Part shown: one piece after another, positions 8,543-16,334 of the stretch
How positions within the stretch are numbered: position 1 is the first letter of the stretch
How the letters are laid out: each line of letters opens with the position of its first letter
NCBI RefSeq assembly: GCF_039521365.1
Contig: NZ_BAAACF010000001.1
Span: 1,364,001-1,428,000, forward strand
Direction of reading: 5' to 3'
Length of the DNA stretch: 64,000 nucleotides
Source: Clostridium_AW malenominatum
Lineage (GTDB): Bacteria > Bacillota > Clostridia > Clostridiales > Clostridiaceae
The notes under the pieces: model-generated
What the model was told of the DNA's origin: nothing
Seen by the model: only the letters and a program-made list of their open reading frames with translations
Databases searched by the model: none
Program-made: the position numbers and the translations under genes

Positions 8543-9859
8543 ATGGGAAAACCGATAGTTGCCATAGTAGGAAGACCGAATGTAGGAAAATCCACATTGT
8601 TTAATAAGTTGGCGGGAAAAAGAATATCAATAGTTGAAGATACACCAGGTGTAACAAGAGATAGAATTTATGCAGAAGCAGAATGGTTAAAGTATAACTT
8701 TACTATAATAGACACAGGTGGTATTGAACCTGATAGCGAGGACATAATACTAGCTCAGATGAGAAGGCAGGCTCAAATAGCCATAGAAACAGCTCATGTA
8801 ATAATATTCTTAGTTGATGGGAAGTCTGGTTTAGCACCAGCAGATTACGAAGTAGCTCAAATGCTTAGAAAAAGCAATAAGCCTGTGGTTTTAGTTGTAA
8901 ATAAGGTAGATAGGGCAGCACTAGAAGATAATGCTTTTGAATTTTATAACTTAGGCATAGGAGATCCAATAACTATTTCTGCATCCCAGGCCTTAGGACT
9001 TGGAGATATGCTTGATAAAGTAGTAGAATATTTTGATGATATAATAGAAGAAGAAGAAAATGATGAATACATTAGAATAGCCTTTGTTGGAAGACCTAAC
9101 GTAGGAAAATCTTCTTTAGTTAATAAACTCTTAGGAGAAGATAGAAATATAGTAAGCGATATTCCTGGAACTACAAGGGATGCTATAGATAGTTACCTAG
9201 AAACAGAGGAAGGTAAATTTATATTAATAGATACAGCAGGAATAAGAAGAAGAAGTAAGATAAAAGATGAAATAGAGAAATACAGTGTAGTTAGAACCTA
9301 TACTGCTATTGAAAGAGCAGATTTATGCATATTAATGATTGACGCTGAAGAAGGAGTAAGTGAGCAAGATAAAAAGATTATTGGATATGCTCATGATATG
9401 AGCAAAGCTATTATGGTAATAGTTAATAAATGGGATCTTATAGAAAAAGATACTAATACCATGGTTAAATTCAAAAAGGATTTGCAACATGAATTAAACT
9501 TTATGTCCTATGCTCCATATTTATTTATTTCAGCTTTAACAGGTCAAAGGGTACAAAAGGTATTGGAAATGGCAAAGGCATGCTATGACAACTACAACAA
9601 GAGAATAAAAACAGGAGTTTTAAATGACGTAGTTGGTAAGGCTATAATGAGGAAGGAACCTCCGGTAGTAGGAACTTCAAGACTTAAGGTGTTTTATGTA
9701 ACACAAACAGGAACTAAGCCTCCAACATTTGTATTCTTTGTAAACAATCCGCAAGCACTACATTTCTCTTATGAAAGATATATAGAAAATCAATTGAGAG
9801 AAAGCTTTGATTTTGAAGGAACAGGAATAAAAATGGAGTTTAGAGAAAGGAAAGAATAA
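8543..9859 (+). CDS. der: Ribosome biogenesis GTPase Der (EngA)
   Basis: A 438-aa protein with the unique Der layout: two tandem G domains, P-loops GRPNVGKST (residues 10-18) and GRPNVGKSS (near 184), switch/DTPGVTRD and DIPGTTRD motifs, NKVD and NKWD G4 motifs, and a C-terminal KH-like domain. Der acts in 50S subunit maturation. It is in an operon with DUF512 upstream (3-bp gap) and gpsA downstream (2-bp gap). In many clostridia plsY lies between der and gpsA; it is absent here. Confidence 0.97.
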   Translation: MGKPIVAIVGRPNVGKSTLFNKLAGKRISIVEDTPGVTRDRIYAEAEWLKYNFTIIDTGGIEPDSEDIILAQMRRQAQIAIETAHVIIFLVDGKSGLAPADYEVAQMLRKSNKPVVLVVNKVDRAALEDNAFEFYNLGIGDPITISASQALGLGDMLDKVVEYFDDIIEEEENDEYIRIAFVGRPNVGKSSLVNKLLGEDRNIVSDIPGTTRDAIDSYLETEEGKFILIDTAGIRRRSKIKDEIEKYSVVRTYTAIERADLCILMIDAEEGVSEQDKKIIGYAHDMSKAIMVIVNKWDLIEKDTNTMVKFKKDLQHELNFMSYAPYLFISALTGQRVQKVLEMAKACYDNYNKRIKTGVLNDVVGKAIMRKEPPVVGTSRLKVFYVTQTGTKPPTFVFFVNNPQALHFSYERYIENQLRESFDFEGTGIKMEFRERKE

Positions 9860-9861
9860 CT

Positions 9862-10860
9862 ATGAATTATGATGTTACTTTCATTGGTGGTGGAAGTTTT
9901 GGTACAGCTTTAAGCGTTATGCTAGCTAAAAAAGGATTGAGCATTAGCATATATGATAGAGATGAAAAAGTGGTAGAAGATATAAATATAAAAAGAGAAA
10001 ATATGAAATATCTACCCCATGTTATAGTTCCAGCTAATGTAGTTGCACATAATAACTTAGAGGAAGCCCTTGAAAATGCCAAATATGTAGTTTTATCCGT
10101 ACCTTCTAATGCAATTAGAGGAGTTAGTAAAATTTTAAAATCCTACATAAAAGAAGATGTAGTATTAATAAATGTTTCTAAAGGCATTGAAGAACACACA
10201 GGAAAAAGGCTTTCAGAGGTTATTCAAGAAGAATTACCTAATAACCATGTAGTTATTTTATCAGGCCCTAGCCATGCTGAGGAAGTTTCAATAGATATTC
10301 CAACTACAGTAGTAGCTACATCAATAGATATGAAATATGCTAAAGAAGTTCAGGAACTTTTTATGACAAATAAATTTAGAGTATACACTAATGATGACAT
10401 AATTGGTGTTGAAATTGGCGGAGCTGTAAAAAACATTATAGCACTAGCAGCAGGGATTTCTGATGGTATTGGATATGGTGATAATACTAAGGCTGCGCTA
10501 ATGACTAGAGGAATGAGCGAGATTATAAGAATTGGAGAAAAATTAGGTGGCAAAAAAGAAACTTTTGCTGGACTTACTGGTATGGGGGACTTAATTGTAA
10601 CTTGCACCAGTATGCATAGCAGAAATAGAAGGGCGGGCATATTAATTGGTAAGGGAGCTTCTACAGAACAGGCCATAGAAGAAGTTGGAATGGTAGTAGA
10701 AGGCATTAAGGCTTGCAAAGCATTCTATGAAATTAAAGAGGAGCTTGGGGTATCCATGCCAATAACTGATGCTCTTTATAAGGTTTTGTTCCTAGGGAAA
10801 GATCCTAAAGATGAGGTTTACCAGCTCATGACTAGAGATAAAAAAAGTGAAGTACACTAA
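9862..10860 (+). CDS. gpsA: Glycerol-3-phosphate dehydrogenase [NAD(P)+]
   Basis: A 332-aa cytosolic dehydrogenase that makes sn-glycerol-3-phosphate for phospholipid synthesis. The Rossmann motif is GGGSFGTA (residues 9-16). Other family signatures are VSKGIEE, LSGPSHAEEV, the catalytic-lysine region GGAVKNIIALAAGISDG and LTGMGDLIVTCTS. It starts 2 bp after der and is followed by a terminator. Confidence 0.96.
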   Translation: MNYDVTFIGGGSFGTALSVMLAKKGLSISIYDRDEKVVEDINIKRENMKYLPHVIVPANVVAHNNLEEALENAKYVVLSVPSNAIRGVSKILKSYIKEDVVLINVSKGIEEHTGKRLSEVIQEELPNNHVVILSGPSHAEEVSIDIPTTVVATSIDMKYAKEVQELFMTNKFRVYTNDDIIGVEIGGAVKNIIALAAGISDGIGYGDNTKAALMTRGMSEIIRIGEKLGGKKETFAGLTGMGDLIVTCTSMHSRNRRAGILIGKGASTEQAIEEVGMVVEGIKACKAFYEIKEELGVSMPITDALYKVLFLGKDPKDEVYQLMTRDKKSEVH

Positions 10861-10892
10861 TATAATTAATGATTAACAATTAGAAATTTATG

Positions 10893-10931
10893 AGGAGTTT
10901 GTCTTTTAAAGCAAGCTCCTTTATTTTATTA
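10893..10931 (+). terminator. Terminator after gpsA
   Basis: AGGAGTTTG (10893-10901) pairs with CAAGCTCCT (10912-10920), one G-U pair, followed by TTTATTTTATT. Confidence 0.8.
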
Positions 10932-11030
10932 AATAAATTTGAAAGTGATTTTTATTTAAATAGTTATAATTTAAGCATAATACCAATATATATATAGTGT
11001 TAATATTATATTATAGGAGGGTGTAATAAC

Positions 11031-12509
11031 TTGGAAAACTTTGATATATACAAGGATATAGCTGAAAGAACCCAAGGGGACATTTATGTCGGAGTTGTAG
11101 GCCCTGTTAGAACCGGTAAATCTACATTTATCAAGAAATTCATGGAATTAATGGTGTTGCCCAATATGGATAATGAATTCAAGAAAAAAAGAGCCCAAGA
11201 TGAATTGCCTCAAAGTTCATCGGGAAAATCCATACACACCACAGAGCCTAAGTTTGTGCCTAATGAAGCCATTGAAATAAAGCTAAAGGAAGGCTCGAAA
11301 TTTAAGGTTAGAATGGTAGATTGCGTTGGGTACATTGTAAAAGGTTCATCAGGTTATATGGATGGTGAAAAAGCCAAAATGGTTTCAACACCATGGTATG
11401 ATTATGAAATTCCTTTTGAGGAAGCAGCAGAAATTGGAACTAAAAAAGTTATAAATGAGCATTCAACCATTGGACTCCTTGTAACAACAGATGGTTCTAT
11501 AACAGACATTGCTAGAAATGATTATTTAGAGGCTGAAGAAAGAGTGGTTAATGAGCTTAAAGCAATAAATAAACCATTCATAATAGTATTAAATTCTAGA
11601 CACGCTAATGAACCACAAACCTTAGAACTAAAGAATGAATTAGAAGTTAAATATGACGTGCCAGTGCAAATCATGGATGTATTAAACATGAAGGTTGAAG
11701 ATGTAACTAACGTGTTTAATAGAGTACTTAAGGAATTCCCAGTAAAAGAAATCAACATAGACATGCCACAGTGGATTGAGAAATTAAGAGGCGAGCACTG
11801 GTTAAAGATTAATTTTATGGATCTAGTTAAGGATATGTGCAAAAACATATACAAAGTTAGAGATATTACTAAGACTCTAGATGGATTCAAGGAATTCGAA
11901 TTCCTAGGAGCTTCAGATTTAAGTGAAATGAACATGGGTGAAGGTGTAGCAAGGGTTGACTTAGCTCCAAGACCAGGGCTATTCTACAAGATATTAGGGG
12001 AAGTATGCCATAGAGAGATTAATGATGAAAATGAATTAATGAGTATAATGGGAGAAATGCATAAAGCTAAGGTTGAATATGATAAAATAGCCCAAGCCTT
12101 ACAAGATGTTAAAGATACTGGTTATGGACTTGTAGCACCTCAGCTAACTGAAATGAAACTAGAAGAGCCTGAAATGGTTAAACAGGGAAATAGATTCGGT
12201 GTAAAACTAAAAGCTAGTGCTCCTTCATTACACTTTATTAAGGCAGATATTCAAACAGAAATATCTCCAATAATGGGAACTGAAAAAGAAAGTGAAGAAA
12301 TGGTAAAATCTTTATTAGAGCAGTTTGAAAATGACCCATCAAAAATATGGCAGAGCAACATGTTTGGCAAATCTTTAGAAGTTTTGGTTAAGGAAGGATT
12401 ACAAAACAAACTTTATAGGATGCCAGAAGATGTTCAAAATAAAATTCAAAGAACACTTCAGAAGATTATTAACGAAGGCAACGGTGGACTTATCTGCATT
12501 ATTCTTTAA
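11031..12509 (+). CDS. spoIVA: Stage IV sporulation protein A, spore-coat assembly ATPase
   Basis: A 492-aa protein, the usual length for SpoIVA, the mother-cell ATPase that polymerises on the forespore surface as the base for the coat. Walker A is GPVRTGKST (residues 24-32) and the N-terminus MENFDIYKDIAERTQGDIYV is nearly invariant in the family. The C-terminal end GNGGLICIIL is also typical. The start is TTG with AGGAGG 10 bp upstream. Expression is expected to be sigma-E dependent; CATAAT at 10976-10981 could be part of such a promoter, but the match is weak. It shows the organism forms endospores. Confidence 0.96.
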   Translation: MENFDIYKDIAERTQGDIYVGVVGPVRTGKSTFIKKFMELMVLPNMDNEFKKKRAQDELPQSSSGKSIHTTEPKFVPNEAIEIKLKEGSKFKVRMVDCVGYIVKGSSGYMDGEKAKMVSTPWYDYEIPFEEAAEIGTKKVINEHSTIGLLVTTDGSITDIARNDYLEAEERVVNELKAINKPFIIVLNSRHANEPQTLELKNELEVKYDVPVQIMDVLNMKVEDVTNVFNRVLKEFPVKEINIDMPQWIEKLRGEHWLKINFMDLVKDMCKNIYKVRDITKTLDGFKEFEFLGASDLSEMNMGEGVARVDLAPRPGLFYKILGEVCHREINDENELMSIMGEMHKAKVEYDKIAQALQDVKDTGYGLVAPQLTEMKLEEPEMVKQGNRFGVKLKASAPSLHFIKADIQTEISPIMGTEKESEEMVKSLLEQFENDPSKIWQSNMFGKSLEVLVKEGLQNKLYRMPEDVQNKIQRTLQKIINEGNGGLICIIL

Positions 12510-12556
12510 GATAATTTTCTAATAGGGTTCATTATGAAAGACATAATTATTTTTAA

Positions 12557-12600
12557 ATCATAGGAGGAGAGTAACGTAAAAATTACTTTCCTCCTATGAT
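12557..12600 (+). terminator. Long hairpin terminator after spoIVA
   Basis: An 18-bp stem (12557-12574 with 12583-12600, one G-U pair) encloses an 8-nt loop. The U tract is weak, so termination efficiency is uncertain. Confidence 0.65.
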
Positions 12601-12603
12601 ATA

Positions 12604-12631
12604 TTGATTTTAGGAAAAATTATGCTATAAT
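12604..12631 (+). promoter_or_regulatory. Promoter of tRNA-Pro
   Basis: TTGATT (12604-12609), a 16-bp spacer and extended -10 TGCTATAAT (TATAAT at 12626-12631) lie 13 bp before the mature tRNA 5' end. Confidence 0.7.
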
Positions 12632-12643
12632 ATATAGTGTTAT

Positions 12644-12719
12644 CTGGGTATGGCGCAGATGGTAGCGCGCATGTATGGGGTGCATGAGGTCGCAGGTTCA
12701 AATCCTGTTACCCAGACCA
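12644..12719 (+). tRNA. tRNA-Pro (anticodon GGG)
   Basis: A full cloverleaf can be folded: acceptor CTGGGTA/TACCCAG (perfect 7 bp), D arm GCGC/GCGC, anticodon arm CATGT/GCATG with loop ATGGGGT (anticodon GGG, reading CCC and CCU), T arm GCAGG/CCTGT with TTCAAAT, discriminator A and an encoded CCA at 12717-12719. It is a single-gene unit with its own promoter and terminator. Confidence 0.95.
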
Positions 12720-12723
12720 GTGG

Positions 12724-12764
12724 AAAGTCTGTAACTTCAATGAGTTACAGACTTTTGTTTTTTA
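12724..12764 (+). terminator. Terminator of tRNA-Pro
   Basis: A perfect 13-bp stem (AAAGTCTGTAACT at 12724-12736, AGTTACAGACTTT at 12743-12755) is followed by TGTTTTTT. Confidence 0.9.
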
Positions 12765-12802
12765 TTAATTTTCATGGAAAATTATGTTTGACGGCATTGA
12801 GG

Positions 12803-13669
12803 TTATTCTTCATCATAAAAATCAAGGAATGAGTGTTTCTCACCATTCTTTTCCCAACCTAAAATACAATTCATATTTACATTTTGGGAAGATTTAAATA
12901 TAGATTTTTCTACGTCCTTAAAGTCCTTTTTTAAGTTTTCTATCATATCCTTAATTTCATAGCGTTTGTTTCCTATTTTTTCTGCTGAAACCATACAAGC
13001 ACAATTCAATGGCCAAATTCCACTGCTTTGTGTAAATCTTTTAATATATGTTTCTTCAATATAATATAAAGGTCTAATCAATTCTAGCCCTTCAAAATTC
13101 TTTGATTTTAACTTCGGCATCATTGTCTTGAAATTTCCTGAATATAAAACATTCAATAATATTGTTTCAATTACATCATTGTAGTGATGTCCAAGGGCAA
13201 GTTTATTACATCCAAGCTCCTGCGCCTTTGTATACAGTGCTCCTCTGCGCATTCTTGCACACATATAGCATGGATAATCTTTGGCGATTTCATCTACTAC
13301 ATTAAATATACCAGATTCAAAAATACGAATTGGTATATTTAAATATTCACAGTTATCAATTAATAATTGTTTTATATGTGGATGATACCCAGGATCCATT
13401 GCTATAAACTCTAACTCAAATTTAATGTGCCCATGACGTTTTAATTCTTGAAACAGCTTCGCCATTAGAATACTATCTTTTCCTCCTGAAATGGCTACTG
13501 CAACTTTATCTCCATCTTCAACTAATTTATAGTCCTTTATCGCCTTATTGAATTTTGACCAAAGATGCTTTCTATATGTTTTTATAATGCTACGTTCTAT
13601 ATCTTTTAATGATTTTCTCTCTTCATATGGAACTAATACTTCACAACCTTTGCCAGCTATGCCACTCAT
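12803..13669 (-). CDS. TtcA-family tRNA thiolation / PP-loop ATPase
   Basis: A 288-aa PP-loop ATPase of the TtcA/TilS superfamily. The PP-loop SGGKDS is at residues 61-66, a CxxC pair (C134, C137) lies in YPCYMCARMRRG, and a further CAC lies near the C-terminus. These cysteines are where TtcA enzymes bind an iron-sulfur cluster for 2-thiolation of tRNA. GHHYNDVIETILLN is also typical. I place the start at 13669 (MSGIAGKG), which has AGAGGT 7 bp upstream, rather than 8 codons further out. The exact tRNA position modified cannot be told from sequence. Confidence 0.8.
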   Translation of the reverse strand: MSGIAGKGCEVLVPYEERKSLKDIERSIIKTYRKHLWSKFNKAIKDYKLVEDGDKVAVAISGGKDSILMAKLFQELKRHGHIKFELEFIAMDPGYHPHIKQLLIDNCEYLNIPIRIFESGIFNVVDEIAKDYPCYMCARMRRGALYTKAQELGCNKLALGHHYNDVIETILLNVLYSGNFKTMMPKLKSKNFEGLELIRPLYYIEETYIKRFTQSSGIWPLNCACMVSAEKIGNKRYEIKDMIENLKKDFKDVEKSIFKSSQNVNMNCILGWEKNGEKHSFLDFYDEE

Positions 13670-13802
13670 GTTAATACCTCTTTTCTTCATCAATGTTTAG
13701 ATACCTTTAAATTATACACATTACATCTATATAATTAAATACTTAATTTTAAAATTTAAAATTAAAAAGCAATTAATCATTTAGCAACAATGTATATAAG
13801 TA

Positions 13803-13842
13803 GAAAAACTAGGTTTAGATACAGTAATACCTAAATCTAGTT
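13803..13842 (-). terminator. Terminator of the ECF sigma/anti-sigma operon
   Basis: Read on the minus strand, a 15-bp stem with two G-U pairs (13807-13821 with 13828-13842) is followed by TTTTTC. The rest of the 240-bp gap up to the TtcA-family gene shows nothing else I can support. Confidence 0.75.
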
Positions 13843-13909
13843 AACTATCAAAATATATTAGTTAAAAGTCTTTATGGAAGTTTACACAGAATTATTGACA
13901 GACTATCTG

Positions 13910-14623
13910 TTAATATGGCATGTATGGATTGGATTCATCATTGAAGAATGCTTCAACTTTTTCGCTTGCTTTTGGTAAGTCCATTCCCTTTTTCCAAATT
14001 AGTATTTTGTCTTTTGGAGTTCCGTAATACAATGCTTTAATCTCGGCATTATCACCGTATTTATCACGATATACGGTTTTAAGAAAATCACCAAATGTAT
14101 AATGCATATTTCCAAACCCAGGTATATTCGTCATTTTTTTTGTTTTAATAATTGGGCGTTTAGGAGTTATATAAAAATTCCCACTTTCGTCCATATGAAA
14201 ATTCAAAGCGTTTAATTTATATCCATCTGTTAGTTCAACATGATAAGCAATTCTGCCATCTGCCAATTGAGATATATCTGTTATTTTTACTATATTAGTA
14301 GGAACAGTAATAATTGGATAGGTAAATCCTAAATAAACAATTGTAAACAGAGCAGCAGCGCCAAGTAATCCTATAATAAATGCTTTTACTTTGGAACGTT
14401 TTAAAAAAACAGCAACATTTTTTATTACATTACCATCTCTGAGGTTCTGTTCTATTGTTTCTTTTGACAGGTTCATGTCCGTTCCTATTTTATTTAATTC
14501 CTTTTTACAACTGTTACATTCAGTAAGATGTTCTTCAACCGTTATTCTGCTCTCATTACTGCACACCTTATCATAGTATAACGGTAACAAATCTTTTATA
14601 ATCTCGCAAGATATTTTACCCAT
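13910..14623 (-). CDS. Anti-sigma factor with zinc-finger (zf-HC2) domain
   Basis: A 237-aa membrane protein. The N-terminal zf-HC2 domain has the HxxxCxxC motif (EHLTECNSCKKEL), followed by one membrane segment (FIIGLLGAAALFTIVYLGF, about residues 80-100) and an extracytoplasmic C-terminus. Its start overlaps the end of the upstream ECF sigma gene by 8 bp. This is the standard arrangement in which the protein holds its sigma factor at the membrane. The inducing signal is unknown. Confidence 0.85.
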   Translation of the reverse strand: MGKISCEIIKDLLPLYYDKVCSNESRITVEEHLTECNSCKKELNKIGTDMNLSKETIEQNLRDGNVIKNVAVFLKRSKVKAFIIGLLGAAALFTIVYLGFTYPIITVPTNIVKITDISQLADGRIAYHVELTDGYKLNALNFHMDESGNFYITPKRPIIKTKKMTNIPGFGNMHYTFGDFLKTVYRDKYGDNAEIKALYYGTPKDKILIWKKGMDLPKASEKVEAFFNDESNPYMPY

Positions 14624-15104
14624 TTTTCTCCTCCTTCACTAAGTCTTGTATTTTTTGTTTTGCCCGATAGAATGTGACTCTTGACCAACTTTCAGTTTTT
14701 TCAAAAAGTTGGCTTATTTGAACAAATGAAAGTTCTCCAAATATCCTCAAAGTAAACACTTCCTTATAGGGCTCGTCTAAACAATGTAAAGCCCTATGAA
14801 TACGTAAAGCTGATTCTTTATCTATCAATAGTTCTTCAATGCTGCTTTCACTTGCTTTTTCAGGTATATTATTGAGTTCAAAGCGTTTTTGCTTCTCTAG
14901 ATGGGAATAGTATGTATTTTTTGCTATTTGGCAAAGCCACACACTGATTTTACAATTCCCATTGAACTTATCAATACTTTTAAGAGCTTTAAAAAAAGTT
15001 TCTTGAGTTATTTCTTCAGCAACCGTTTCGTTTCTGCTTAACAACAATACAAACGAGTAAACATCTCGGAAATATTGTTCATAGATATTTGCCAAGTCAG
15101 TCAC
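14616..15104 (-). CDS. ECF-type RNA polymerase sigma factor
   Basis: A 162-aa sigma-70 family protein of extracytoplasmic-function type. Region 2 (YVFVLLLSRNETVAEEITQETFFKALKSIDKF) is followed by region 4 (LDEPYKEVFTLRIFGELSFVQISQLF) with its helix-turn-helix. It is translated just before its anti-sigma factor, overlapping by 8 bp. GGAGGTG precedes the start. Target genes are not evident in the window. Confidence 0.9.
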   Translation of the reverse strand: MTDLANIYEQYFRDVYSFVLLLSRNETVAEEITQETFFKALKSIDKFNGNCKISVWLCQIAKNTYYSHLEKQKRFELNNIPEKASESSIEELLIDKESALRIHRALHCLDEPYKEVFTLRIFGELSFVQISQLFEKTESWSRVTFYRAKQKIQDLVKEEKNG

Positions 15105-15162
15105 ATTTTCACCTCCTTACATAAATAAGACCTGTTTATAGGAGAAACGTTACAAAAAATAT

Positions 15163-15190
15163 AAAAAATAAAGCAGGCATTGTAGCCTGC
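15163..15190 (-). terminator. Terminator of the dtxR-like gene
   Basis: On the minus strand the stem GCAGGC/GCCTGC (15173-15178 with 15185-15190) is followed by TTTATTTTTT. Confidence 0.75.
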
Positions 15191-15233
15191 CATAAGAGTA
15201 CTATTTTTTAAAAGAACAGAATCAAAAAGTTCT

Positions 15234-15623
15234 CTATTTTTCTGCGTTGTTTAATTTCATTGTAGTCTCGTAATAGGTCTTTATTTTTTCAAAGCTTTCT
15301 TGACTGATAACATGTTCAATACGGCATGCATCTTCTAAAGCTGTTTTTTCACTAACGCCAAGGGCCATGAAGTACTTTGTAAGCAAATCATGACGCTCAT
15401 ATATACGCTCAGCAATTTCCTCTCCTGTTTCAGTTAAGGAAATAAAACCATTACCATCAACGGTGATATATTCATTCTCACGAAATTGTTTCATAGCGTT
15501 ACTAACACTTGGTTTGGAAAAGCTTAATTCATTGGCAATATCTATAGAGCGGACTTGACCCAGTCTTTTTTTTAATATTAAAATTGTTTCCAAATAATTT
15601 TCTGCTGATTCTTGTATTTTCAA
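15234..15623 (-). CDS. DtxR/MntR-family metal-dependent repressor
   Basis: A 129-aa regulator with an N-terminal winged helix (IDIANELSFSKPSVSNAMKQFRENEYI) and the metal-binding dimerisation helix pair (LEDACRIEHVISQESFEKI). It lacks the SH3-like third domain of DtxR/IdeR, so in size it resembles MntR. It is divergent from the feo operon, and the intervening 190 bp carry several palindromes. It is therefore most likely the iron-responsive repressor of the feo genes. Metal specificity (Fe or Mn) cannot be read with confidence. Confidence 0.85.
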   Translation of the reverse strand: MKIQESAENYLETILILKKRLGQVRSIDIANELSFSKPSVSNAMKQFRENEYITVDGNGFISLTETGEEIAERIYERHDLLTKYFMALGVSEKTALEDACRIEHVISQESFEKIKTYYETTMKLNNAEK

Positions 15624-15699
15624 AAGGATTACCTCCCTAAGTTTTACTATTATGTTATCAAAGAGTATTAATTAAATCAAGAAAAAGCTATAAAATCTA

Positions 15700-15796
15700 T
15701 TGACATAATAAAAACATGATGGTAAACTGATAATAGTTATCAGTTAGTTTAAGCTAACTGTTTATTTTAAGGTGTAAGTTAGTTTAAACTAACTTA
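15700..15796 (+). promoter_or_regulatory. feo promoter with overlapping palindromic operators
   Basis: TTGACA (15700-15705), a 17-bp spacer and TAAACT (15723-15728) form the promoter. Starting at the -10, three dyads follow: CTGATAATAGTTATCAG (15727-15743, Fur-box-like); an imperfect dyad with arms CAGTTAG/CTAACTG (15741-15760); and a perfect 22-bp palindrome with arms AAGTTAGTTT/AAACTAACTT (15775-15796). The GTTAG/CTAAC arms resemble DtxR/IdeR-type operators. Binding here would block initiation. The regulator is inferred from the divergent gene. Confidence 0.7.
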
Positions 15797-15809
15797 GTCG
15801 GGGGGGATT

Positions 15810-16022
15810 ATGATGCCGCTTAGCATGGTTAAAGCAGGAGAAACAAACTCCATCAAAAAGATAACTGGAAAAGATGAAACTCGCAAGTTTCTGGCGAACC
15901 TAGGCTTTGTAGAGGGTGCAGACGTTACTGTCATATCGGAGCTTGCAGGAAATATGATTTTAAATATTAAAGATACTCGTGTGGCGCTGGACAAGGGTAT
16001 GGCCAATAGAATTATGGTTTAG
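15810..16022 (+). CDS. feoA: FeoA-domain protein (first copy)
   Basis: A 70-aa SH3-like FeoA protein (LSMVKAGETNSIKKITGKDETRKFLANLGFVEGADVTVIS), a cytosolic helper of the FeoB ferrous-iron transporter. Two ATG codons are adjacent (15810 and 15813); a G-rich ribosome binding site at about 15800-15806 favours the second. It is 12 bp from a second feoA. Confidence 0.9.
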   Translation: MMPLSMVKAGETNSIKKITGKDETRKFLANLGFVEGADVTVISELAGNMILNIKDTRVALDKGMANRIMV

Positions 16023-16034
16023 GAGGATATTAGT

Positions 16035-16256
16035 ATGAATACACTAAAGTCAGTAAAATGCGGTGAGACTGTAACTGTTGTGAAGCTTCATGGAGAGGGT
16101 GCTGTGAAGCGTAGAATAATGGACATGGGTATTACGAAAGGTGTGGAGGTATTGGTTCGTAAGGTTGCTCCTTTAGGCGATCCAATAGAGGTAAATGTCC
16201 GTGGCTATGAGCTAACTTTAAGAAAAGCTGATGCTGAAATGATTGAGGTTCAGTAA
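16035..16256 (+). CDS. feoA: FeoA-domain protein (second copy)
   Basis: A 73-aa FeoA-domain protein with the usual pattern (KCGETVTVVKLHGEGAVKRRIMDMGITKGVEV, then PLGDPIEVNVRGYELTLRKADAEMI). It differs clearly from the first copy, so this is an old duplication. Tandem feoA genes ahead of feoB are common in clostridia. AGGAGG lies before its ATG. Confidence 0.93.
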   Translation: MNTLKSVKCGETVTVVKLHGEGAVKRRIMDMGITKGVEVLVRKVAPLGDPIEVNVRGYELTLRKADAEMIEVQ

Positions 16257-16297
16257 GTTTAAGCAGTCTAAAAGGGCTGCATATTTTAAGAGGGAAG

Positions 16298-16313
16298 GTT
16301 AGTTAAGGCTAAC
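16298..16313 (+). promoter_or_regulatory. Internal GTTAG-N6-CTAAC dyad before feoB
   Basis: GTTAG (16298-16302) and CTAAC (16309-16313) repeat the arms of the operators in front of feoA, 22 bp before feoB. A repressor bound here could act as a roadblock or govern an internal promoter. No clear internal promoter is visible. Confidence 0.5.
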
Positions 16314-16334
16314 TAGTTTAAGGAGGAGTAGTAC

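Noticed and set aside
10956..10981. Sigma-E promoter of spoIVA
   Set aside because: CATAAT fits part of the -10 but no convincing -35 is at the right distance, so I mention it only under spoIVA.
12650..12832. 60-codon open frame across the tRNA-Pro gene
   Set aside because: It is the translation of the tRNA and its terminator; peptides such as VARMYGVHEVAGSNPV are a known artefact of tRNA genes.
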